NCBI GenBank assembly: GCA_963667715.1
Contig: OY763926.1
Span: 1,364,001 to 1,428,000 of the forward strand
Source: JAFGDI01 sp963667715
GTDB lineage: Bacteria > Planctomycetota > Phycisphaerae > Sedimentisphaerales > SM23-30
Direction: 5' to 3'
DNA length: 64,000 nt
In this document: piece by piece, positions 18,395-27,100 of the stretch
Numbering within the stretch: position 1 is the first letter of the stretch
Layout of the letters: every line of letters begins with the position of its first letter
The notes under the pieces: generated by a model
The model's database searches: none
The model's input: the letters and a program-made list of their open reading frames with translations, nothing else
Told to the model about the DNA's origin: nothing
Position numbers and translations under genes: made by a program

Positions 18395-21391
18395 TTATCG
18401 CTTCAGGGTAGCTGTTTCTATAGTAATGGTTTGTGACTTAAGGCCTTCTGACTCTGCCGTAAGTTTTATTGTACCCGGCTTGTTTTTTTCTGACTTTATG
18501 ATAGCAAGCATTTTACCGTTATAGGCATTTCTGCTTGTATTCTTAAAGCAGTCAGAATTTGTGGCATCGCCGTTACCTGTTGCTTCTATGACACCAGGCC
18601 CAGTAATAGAAAGATTTACCATATTGTTGCTTCTTGGAACAATATTTCCATTGTTGTCAACTATATCAATAGTTATGAAACTCAAGTCACACCCGTCAGC
18701 TTTAATTCTGTTGCGATCGGCCGTTAGCTTAACTGTATATGCCTTGCCTGTTGTTTTGACGCTATCTTCGGCCCACTTTTTACCGTCTTTATAGGCTATG
18801 GCTTTCAGCTCGCCCGGCTCATATATAACATTGTCCCAACGCAGGCGATAAGCTTCCGGTATTGCTTCAGGGTCTATTATCTCCGGCTGAACATCTTGGG
18901 CAAACACCTGACATTCATAGAAGCTGGCCCAGTAGTTTTTTAATCCGGTAAACTGTACTTTTAGATAGCGACCTTCGGCTGAGAATTTATGTAGTGAGTA
19001 ATTATTTCTTCCAGCATAAGTTGCCTGGGACGTCTTTTCCCACTTTTTACCGTCTTGTGATACCAGTATCTCATAGGCATAGGCAGAGGAGTCATTTTCC
19101 CAGTATATTACACAGCTCCCCAGCTTTTGGTTTTCCCCCAAGTCTACCTGCCAGAAGTTATCAGCTGAATCAGAAGAGGCGCACCAACGGGTTTTTATGT
19201 TATTATCATTGCCGTTAGCTGAAGCATTGTTTTCTTCAGATGTGCTAGCCTCAGCATTTTTACCGGCTGAAAGTGAAGTTGGCAGGCTAATATCCGGGGC
19301 AAGGGTCCCTGGTTTGGCTTTTGCTTTACGGCCAAGTGATCTCCCGTTCAGGAACAGCTCCGCTTCATCGCCAGAAGTATAAACATGGACAGGGGTAATT
19401 TCACCTTCACGTCCGGGCCAGTTCCAATGCGGCAGAATATGTGCCATTGGCAGCTCAGGTCGCCACCGTGACTGGTACAGGTAGAAGCGGTCTTTAGGAA
19501 AGCCGCACAGGTCAACTATACCAAAGTAGCTGCTGCGTGATGGGCTGCCCTTCATTTTAGATAGCTTTTCTTCAATTTCCTTTTTCTCTGCTTCTGTGTG
19601 ATAGTTGATCAGCAGAGTTTTGTCATTGTTATATGGGGTTGGTTCGCCAATATAATCGAAACCAGTCCATACATATTCACCTGCAATGAATGGATAATTA
19701 TCCTGTCCTTCAAATTCAATATCAGGCTTCATCGCCCATGGTGGAGCATATAGGTCATATGAACTAACCTGATAATTAAAGAAACCGTTAGCTTTGTTAT
19801 TGCTAACCGGGAAATAATACTCACCTCTTGAGCTTATACAAGACGACGACTCGCTGCTAAATACCGGCTGGTCTGGATGGGTGTTCTTAAAATCATTATA
19901 AAGGTGTGGTTTATAATTGAAACCATAAATGTCAACTGTACTGCCAAAGCCATTTTTATAACTATTTGGCTGGTTGCAGCCGGCAGCAACAGGGCGACTA
20001 GGGTCTAGCTCATGAAATAGGTCAGTAAGTTTATGCGAGACCTCCAGATCATGTGGGCGAGCCCATTGCTCTCTGATCTCATTACCGCTGCTCCAGAGAA
20101 TAATACATGGGTGGTTGCGGTCGCGTTTAACCAGATTGGTAATATCTTTTTTATACCAGTCTTTGAAAAAACGGTGATAATCATTATTCGTCTTTTTCAG
20201 CTCCCAGCAGTCGAAAGCTTCGTCCATGACCATTAGTCCCATTTCGTCACAAAAAGCTAACAGCTCAGGAGCTGGCGGATTATGTGATGTGCGTATAGAG
20301 TTGCAGCCCATTTCTTTCATTATTTCAAGTTGCCTCTGCACCGCCCGGTCATTTACAGCTGTTCCCAGTGGGCCAAGATCGTGGTGGTTACATACGCCAT
20401 TGATCTTTACAACTTTGCCGTTAAGGAGAAATCCCTGGCTCGCAGACCATTCTATTGAGCGAATACCAAAAGTTGTCTGGTACTTATCTGTTACGCAGCC
20501 CTCGATAGAAACGACGGTTTGGGCAATATATAGATTTGGCGATTGTGTATCCCAAAGCAAAGGGTTTGCGACTTTGACCTCTATTTTATCAGGGGTATTG
20601 ATTCCGGTTTGCAGGTCAATAGTTTGAGTCAGGCTTTGGGCTACGGTTTTGCCAGTAGTCTTATTTCTTATGATATGATAATATTCTGCTTTTTGAGCTG
20701 AGCCGGATAAGTTCTCCAGTTCAGTTTCGATTGTAACCGTTGCAGAGTTGTTAGATATTTGAGGAGTAGTGATATATGTTCCCCAATTTGCTACGTGGAC
20801 AGGCTCGGCTTTAGTCAACCAGACGTGACGATATATGCCGCCACCAGGATACCAGCGTGAAGAGTCTGCTTTGTTATCCACTCGAACAGCTATAACATTA
20901 TCGCCGCCAAAGTTGATCTTGTCTGTAAGGTCAAGAGCAAATGATGAATAGCCGTACTTCCACTCTCCGACTAACTCCCCGTTAAGGTATACAGTAGGTT
21001 CGGACATTATGCCGTCAAAGCGGATTGAGAAGCACTTCCCTTTATCAGTTGTTGGCACGTTAAAATGCTTGCGATACCAGCCAATTCCCTGAAACATTAG
21101 CTTTCCGGTACTATTTGGCTGGTTCTCTAAAAAATCCGATTCTATACCCCAATCATGCGGGACCGTTTCCTGCTGCCAGAAATCATCATTCCAATCGATA
21201 CTTTCCAGACCGACAGGTTCATCAATGAAACCATCTGGCGTTTCGCCAAATCTGCTGAATTTCCAATCTTCATCAAAATTGGTAGTTTCTCTTTCCGATA
21301 AGCTTTTATCAGGCGACGTGCCTATACAACTTGCGGAAAATAAAATTGCAGTTCCGGCAAGTAACGATAACAGGAATAGTTTTAGTTTCAT
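18395..21391 (-). CDS. GH2 beta-galactosidase-like lipoprotein with embedded discoidin-like domain
   Basis: About 998 residues. The frame opens at a TTG (21409), but ATG 21391 gives a clean lipoprotein signal (MKLKLFLLSLLAGTAILFSA, then Cys), so I use that start; no clear ribosome site marks either. GH2 sugar-binding, Ig-like and TIM-barrel domains are followed by the acid/base Glu438 in SSGNEIREQW and the nucleophile Glu514 in VFSSESSS. A DUF4982-type region starts at VHVYTSGDEAELFLNGRSLG, is interrupted by an F5/8 type C-like domain (about 695-830, WQVDLGENQKLGSCVIYW), and resumes with RLRWDNVIYEPGELKAIAY; an Ig-like end follows. Members act on beta-galactosides or beta-glucuronides after export; exact substrate is unknown. 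Confidence 0.85.
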   Translation of the reverse strand: MKLKLFLLSLLAGTAILFSASCIGTSPDKSLSERETTNFDEDWKFSRFGETPDGFIDEPVGLESIDWNDDFWQQETVPHDWGIESDFLENQPNSTGKLMFQGIGWYRKHFNVPTTDKGKCFSIRFDGIMSEPTVYLNGELVGEWKYGYSSFALDLTDKINFGGDNVIAVRVDNKADSSRWYPGGGIYRHVWLTKAEPVHVANWGTYITTPQISNNSATVTIETELENLSGSAQKAEYYHIIRNKTTGKTVAQSLTQTIDLQTGINTPDKIEVKVANPLLWDTQSPNLYIAQTVVSIEGCVTDKYQTTFGIRSIEWSASQGFLLNGKVVKINGVCNHHDLGPLGTAVNDRAVQRQLEIMKEMGCNSIRTSHNPPAPELLAFCDEMGLMVMDEAFDCWELKKTNNDYHRFFKDWYKKDITNLVKRDRNHPCIILWSSGNEIREQWARPHDLEVSHKLTDLFHELDPSRPVAAGCNQPNSYKNGFGSTVDIYGFNYKPHLYNDFKNTHPDQPVFSSESSSCISSRGEYYFPVSNNKANGFFNYQVSSYDLYAPPWAMKPDIEFEGQDNYPFIAGEYVWTGFDYIGEPTPYNNDKTLLINYHTEAEKKEIEEKLSKMKGSPSRSSYFGIVDLCGFPKDRFYLYQSRWRPELPMAHILPHWNWPGREGEITPVHVYTSGDEAELFLNGRSLGRKAKAKPGTLAPDISLPTSLSAGKNAEASTSEENNASANGNDNNIKTRWCASSDSADNFWQVDLGENQKLGSCVIYWENDSSAYAYEILVSQDGKKWEKTSQATYAGRNNYSLHKFSAEGRYLKVQFTGLKNYWASFYECQVFAQDVQPEIIDPEAIPEAYRLRWDNVIYEPGELKAIAYKDGKKWAEDSVKTTGKAYTVKLTADRNRIKADGCDLSFITIDIVDNNGNIVPRSNNMVNLSITGPGVIEATGNGDATNSDCFKNTSRNAYNGKMLAIIKSEKNKPGTIKLTAESEGLKSQTITIETATLKR

Positions 21392-21589
21392 AAGGGGGCT
21401 TTCGTTCAATGTTTAGGATAATTATCCTAAGTTTGCAGTATTTGTACTATTTCTTGAGCTGTATAGAACAATAATCACATTCTATTGCCAAGTCAAGAAA
21501 ATACAGCTGGTTTTTAACTTTCCTGTTGTAAGGCCAAAAGGCTTAATATATTATTATGTGGTTACGTAATCAGCATTTAAGGAGCATAT

Positions 21590-22858
21590 ATGGACTATTT
21601 TAAGATAAAAGGCCCTTGTCGGCTTAATGGCGAAATTGAAGTGAGCGGTTCTAAAAACGCGGCATTACCTATTATGGCTGCTGCGCTTCTTGCTCCTGGC
21701 ATAACAACTCTAAAGGGAGTACCAGACCTATCTGACATTAGGGTTTTGGGGCTTCTGCTTGAATCTATGGGCTGCAAGGTCGAACGTTTGGAAAATGGCG
21801 ACATTACTATTGACGCAACTACAATTGACAGACCGCATGGAGATTATGAAATTGTCCGCCAGCTTCGTGCCGGTATTTGCGTACTTGGCCCATTGCTTGG
21901 TCGATGTCGCAGGGCAGAAGTATCAATGCCAGGTGGCTGTGCGATAGGTAACAGACCGATTGATATTCATATGCGTGGCATGATAGAATTAAGTGCAAAC
22001 TGTTACCTAAAAGGTGGTTATGTAGTTGCAGATGCACCAAATGGGCTTGTTGGTACAGAGATTTTCCTTGGTGGCTCGTTTGGCTCGACAGTGCTTGGAA
22101 CCGCCAATGTTCTATCTGCGGCAGTCTTAGCCAAGGGCCAGACAATAATTGAATCTGCCGCGTGTGAGCCTGAGATTGTTGATCTTTGCGATATGTTGGT
22201 AAAAATGGGAGCTAAAATTAGAGGTATTGGTTCGCCCAGATTGGTGATTGATGGTGTAGAATCCCTAAGCCCGACAGTGCATACGGTTATTCCTGACCGA
22301 ATTGAAGCAGGTACCTTCATGTGTGCCGCGGCGATAACCGAGGGTTGTGTAAAACTTAAGAATTGCCGGACTGATCATTTGATAGCTATGGTTGATAAGC
22401 TTCGCGGTATTGGTGTGACAATAGATAAAATGAAAGATGGTTGTGAAGTATCCAGGCGGGGACGTCTTAACCCATCAGATGTGACTACCTGGCCTTATCC
22501 AGGTTTTCCTACTGATTTACAGGCCCAGCTGATGTCTGTTCTGGCTTTGGCAGACGGCAATAGTATAATTGTCGAAAAGATATTCCCTCAGAGGTTTATG
22601 CATGTGGCAGAACTTAATCGTATGGGTGCTAATCTTCGCAAAGAAGGGGATCTGGTTGTTGTCGCCGGGGTAGACCGTTTAAGCGGGGCACCAGTAATGG
22701 CTTCAGACCTGAGAGCTTCTGCAGCACTGGTTATCGCTGGTCTGGCAGCAGAGGGCGAAACAACTATTAAGCGTATATATCATATTGATCGTGGGTATCA
22801 GAAGATCGAAGAGAAGCTTAATGCCGCAGGTGCATTTATCGAAAGGCTCAAGGAATAA
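21590..22858 (+). CDS. murA: UDP-N-acetylglucosamine 1-carboxyvinyltransferase
   Basis: MurA catalyses the first committed step of peptidoglycan synthesis, moving enolpyruvate from PEP to UDP-GlcNAc. At 422 residues it has the normal length. The N-terminal VSGSKNAALPIMAA carries the substrate-binding Lys-Asn, and the flexible loop has the PEP-reactive Cys117 in MPGGCAIGNRP, the fosfomycin target, so classical fosfomycin sensitivity at the enzyme level is expected. A strong AAGGAG site lies 6 bases before the ATG. The next gene starts 4 bases after the stop with its own AAGGA overlapping the murA end, so the two form one operon even though the second encodes an exported esterase. Confidence 0.97.
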   Translation: MDYFKIKGPCRLNGEIEVSGSKNAALPIMAAALLAPGITTLKGVPDLSDIRVLGLLLESMGCKVERLENGDITIDATTIDRPHGDYEIVRQLRAGICVLGPLLGRCRRAEVSMPGGCAIGNRPIDIHMRGMIELSANCYLKGGYVVADAPNGLVGTEIFLGGSFGSTVLGTANVLSAAVLAKGQTIIESAACEPEIVDLCDMLVKMGAKIRGIGSPRLVIDGVESLSPTVHTVIPDRIEAGTFMCAAAITEGCVKLKNCRTDHLIAMVDKLRGIGVTIDKMKDGCEVSRRGRLNPSDVTTWPYPGFPTDLQAQLMSVLALADGNSIIVEKIFPQRFMHVAELNRMGANLRKEGDLVVVAGVDRLSGAPVMASDLRASAALVIAGLAAEGETTIKRIYHIDRGYQKIEEKLNAAGAFIERLKE

Positions 22859-22862
22859 CGAA

Positions 22863-24152
22863 ATGAAACATCTTTTTATCACAAGATTTGTTACAGCTTT
22901 AGTATTACTGATAAATACGTCAGTATTATTGGCAGTTTCACCAGAAACAAGCTGGAAGTTTGATTTCGGCTCCGGCGATCTGGCTGATGGTTATATTCGT
23001 ATTACCGCTGATAGTAGGTATTCTACCGATGTTGGGTACGGTTTTATTGGTGATCCAGAGCTTGTGATGAAAGATTATGACACGCCTGATAAAGTAGCGT
23101 CAGATTATTGCTCTAGTGCTAAACCATACTACTTTACTATCGATTTGCCGGAAGAGGGAAATTATCTGGTAAAGGTCGTAACCGGTGATCTGGCAGGTAT
23201 ATCAGATATGACCGTTAAGGCAGAATCACGCAGACTTATGCTGGAAAAGGTAAAGTCTGAAAAAGGTAAAATCGTAAGCAGAGAATTTGTGGTTAATTGT
23301 CGAAATGATGTTATAGGTGATGGTCGTAAAGTTCGGTTGAAAAAGAGAGAATTTGGTGTATGGCATTGGGATAGTAAGCTTACACTTGAATTTAACGGAA
23401 AGCGTGCATGCTTATGCGGCTTAACGATTGAAAAAGTTGATAATATTCCGGTTATCTTTCTAGCTGGTGATTCGACAGTGACAGATCAGCCTAGAGAGCC
23501 GTGGACTTCCTGGGGACAGATGCTTCCAAGGTTTTTTAAGCCGGATATCGCAGTTGCCAATCATGCTGAATCAGGCGAGACGCTAGCTGGTTTTACTGCT
23601 GAAAGACGTTTTGAAAAGATATTCAGTCAAATGAATGCAGGGGACTATCTTTTTATCCAGTTTGCTCATAATGACATGAAGCGAGGTAATCCGGGGGAGA
23701 TTAGCTATCAGGAAACATTGAGGGAGCTGGTAAAGCAAACTCGCTCAGCAAATGCTTACCCGGTTTTAGTCACATCGATGCATCGTCGCAGATTCGATAG
23801 TAAAGGTAAAGTTATTGATACTATGCAAGGCTTTCCAGAGGCTATGAAACAAGTTGCAGGTGAGCTGGATGTGCCTTGTATCGATCTGCACGCAATGAGC
23901 CGTGAATTCTACGAAGCGATTGGGCCGGAAAAGTCTGCTCTGGCCTTTCAGGACGGCACTCACCACAATGCCTATGGTGCTTATGAATTGGCCAGGTGTA
24001 TTGTACAGGGGATTCGTGAGCAGATACCTTCTTTAAGGGAGCATTTAATTGATCCGGATGGAGCGTATACCCCTGCACAACCAGATGATGTTGACAGCTT
24101 CTATATACCTGCCAGTGCAATGAGCTCTGATCTTAAGCCAGATGGCGATTGA
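22863..24152 (+). CDS. Rhamnogalacturonan acetylesterase-like SGNH hydrolase (CE12-like)
   Basis: About 429 residues. The frame is open further upstream inside murA, but ATG 22863 has an AGGA site 8 bases before it and begins a signal peptide (MKHLFITRFVTALVLLINTS). Residues about 35-190 form a beta-rich galactose-binding-like domain typical of bacterial CE12 proteins. The esterase follows: Ser204 in LAGDSTVTDQP, the oxyanion Asn in FAHND and Asp364/His367 in DGTHHNAYGA. CE12 enzymes remove acetyl groups from rhamnogalacturonan I, exposing pectin backbone, which fits the arabinan/galactan-active enzymes elsewhere in this window. Co-transcription with murA is likely from spacing. Substrate is inferred from family motifs. 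Confidence 0.85.
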   Translation: MKHLFITRFVTALVLLINTSVLLAVSPETSWKFDFGSGDLADGYIRITADSRYSTDVGYGFIGDPELVMKDYDTPDKVASDYCSSAKPYYFTIDLPEEGNYLVKVVTGDLAGISDMTVKAESRRLMLEKVKSEKGKIVSREFVVNCRNDVIGDGRKVRLKKREFGVWHWDSKLTLEFNGKRACLCGLTIEKVDNIPVIFLAGDSTVTDQPREPWTSWGQMLPRFFKPDIAVANHAESGETLAGFTAERRFEKIFSQMNAGDYLFIQFAHNDMKRGNPGEISYQETLRELVKQTRSANAYPVLVTSMHRRRFDSKGKVIDTMQGFPEAMKQVAGELDVPCIDLHAMSREFYEAIGPEKSALAFQDGTHHNAYGAYELARCIVQGIREQIPSLREHLIDPDGAYTPAQPDDVDSFYIPASAMSSDLKPDGD

Positions 24153-24175
24153 TTCCAGGTAATGTCTGCTCTGGC

Positions 24176-27100
24176 TTATTTTGATCTCTCAGATAATGGT
24201 ACATCATCTTTGCCGCCTTTTTCGTTATTGTTCAATGCCTGTTCAATTTCGCATTTCAGGTTTTCGATTTCACTGATTATGGATTCTAATTCAGTTTCAA
24301 TATTATTATCTAAATTGTGCATGAGGGAGTTTTCCAGTGTATCAGCATGCAGCATTAAGCTCTGAGCTCCGATAGTTCCAGCGGACCCTTTAAGAGTATG
24401 TATCATTTCCGAAAGTGTATTTGTATCACCAGCTTTTATTGCATCATTTATCTTTTCAAGCTGTTTAGGTGTGATATCTACAAATTTTGACAAGGTGTTA
24501 ATAAATACCTCTTTATCTCCACCTGCATATTTGATACCATCAAAAGTATTGAGACTATCTATCTTTTGTAGTTTATCAATGGTATGGTTTTTATTGTCTA
24601 CAGGCTGACAGATATACTCTTTGATCTTTTTGTACAATAAGCTGGGGTTTATTGGTTTTGTGATATGATCGTTCATGCCGGCTAGTCTGCTATTTTCAAC
24701 GTCTTCCTGCATTGCATTGGCAGTCATTGCAAGAATAGGGATATTACTAAGTTTTTTATCTGATATTTTCCTTATTGCTTTGGTAGCTTCCAGCCCGTTC
24801 ATTTCAGGCATTTGGATATCCATAAGTATAAGGTCAAAACTATTTGCTTTTACTTTATCGACAGCTTCAACTCCATTATTAGCTATAGTTACTTTTGTTT
24901 TAGTCTTACTTAGCAAGTTGAGCATTATTTCCTGATTAAGCTCCTGATCTTCAACGAGTAGAATGCTTGTACCTGCAAGATTAGGTAAAAGGTCTTTATT
25001 CTTTTTGGACGGAGCACTGACAGAAAGGCCAAATGCTTTACGGATACTTATTATCAGTTCATCTGGGTTAACCGGCTTGCCTATTACACTGGAGAAGCCA
25101 TTGGCAATACAATCCTGTATTATATTTTCTTTATTGTGTGAGGTTACTGATATGAAGTGAGGTTCTCGTGATATATTGCTTTGTTGAATCTCTTTTAGTG
25201 TTTCGATACCATTCATGTCCGGCATCATCCAGTCTAGAATTATCAGGTCAAATACCTTGCCTGAATTATTAACTATTTCAACGGCTTCTTTACCGTTACT
25301 GGCCAAGGTGACACTAAAACCTGTTGAAATTATAAGCTCACTTATGATTTCAAGTGAGTTGTGATTGTCATCAACTATTAGAGCATTTTTACCAGTTAGT
25401 TCAGGTATTTGGTAAGAAGGATTTTCTTTTATATTAACTGGAATATTGAATGGAAGCCGAACTGTAAAGCAGCTTCCCTGGCCTTCGGTGCTGGTGGCTT
25501 CGATAGTTCCCCCCATAAGCTCTGCCAGCTGTTTACAGATAGCCAGCCCTAAACCGGTACCTCCAAATTTCCTTGACGTTGACGCTTCTGCCTGACTGTA
25601 TGGTTTAAAGAGTTTATCCAGACATTCCTGTCTGATACCTATACCGCTATCAGTTACAGCAAATTCAATGATAGCAGTATTATTTTGCTGGCTTACCAGA
25701 TTAACCCCCAAAGTAATATCACCTTTATCTGTAAATTTAACTGCATTACTGAGAAGGTTGGTTAGTATTTGCGATATTCGTAATGGATCACCTATCAGCC
25801 TCATAGGTATTGCCTGATCGATCTTAATGTGCATTTCTACATTATTTTGTTCTGCACCTGAAGCTAGTATTGAAGTGTTATTATATATGATGTCTCGAGG
25901 TGAGAATTCAATATTTTCTATGGCAAGTTTATTTTCTTCTATTTTGCTGATATCAAGAATGTCATTAATTATACCGAGCAGGGCGTTAGCTGCGCGGTCG
26001 ATCTTTGTGACAAAATTATATTGTACATCATCCAGCTCGGTCTCTTGAAGCAGGTGATTCATACCAATAACAACGTTAATAGGTGTGCGAATTTCGTGGC
26101 TCATTGTTGCTAGAAACTGTCCTTTAGCTTTAGCTGTAGCTTCCATCTCTTTTTGAGCAATTTCAAGCAGTTCTTTGTCTTTTTGTTCAGTAACATCAAT
26201 TGAAATACCAAGTATGCTTTCCAGTGTATTATCCTGATTGTAGTATGATTCCCAGTTAGTAGTAAGATGCTTGGTTACGCCATTGATCAGCATTCTGTAG
26301 TTCATCGTTCCATGTGGCAGTTGGCCGGCAAATGCTTTTTTACAAAGACCAACAGTTTGTTTCAGGTCCTCTGGGTGGATATAAGGGAATATTTTATCGA
26401 AGCTTTGCTGGCCATCAATATTGTTTTCTCCCCATACTGAAGAAGAATTATAATAAACGATATCTTCTGACTGTGCATCATAGCTCCAATAGTACATTTT
26501 AGCCAGATTAGCCGCCTGGATCAGGTATTGCTCGCTGTTTTTGAGCTCGTTTTCCATTTCCATTCGTTCTGTTACGTCCTGGACAATACCAAAATATATA
26601 GGTTGGTTTCTTTCATTTATCCCATATCTGCCAATAGTCCAGAGTGTCTTTATATTTTTATTACTGTCATATATATACAAGTAACCCTCAGAACTGTCAC
26701 CAATGGTATTCATGCTGTCAAGTCTTGCTATATATTCATTATAATTTATTATTCTTGGGCGTATCAGTGCTCTGTTGCATGTGCCGTTAGGAGGGCATGG
26801 AATACCGAATATTTTATAAAATGTTGGGGAAGCAGTTACTGTGTGTTTATCAATATCAATAGTCCAGTTCCCGATCTTACTCATTTCCTGAGCGTCCATA
26901 AGCTGAGTGTTCATTTCGATCAGCTGGAGTTCGATTTGTTTAATACTACTTATATTTGACATGTATACACCAGCGCGAAGCGTTAAGCCGTCGGAGTCTC
27001 TTTCCAGTACTTCTGCTTGCAGGTAAAACCATACATCTTCACCTGTGAAATTTAAACGGCATTCAAATTGGCAGGAACTGGCTTTATTCTCTGCAATAGT

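Noticed and set aside
24134..24180. Inverted repeat TAAGCCAGA / TCTGGCTTA across the CE12-kinase junction
   Set aside because: The arms are 27 bases apart and overlap both coding ends with only a weak T run; too uncertain to call a terminator.
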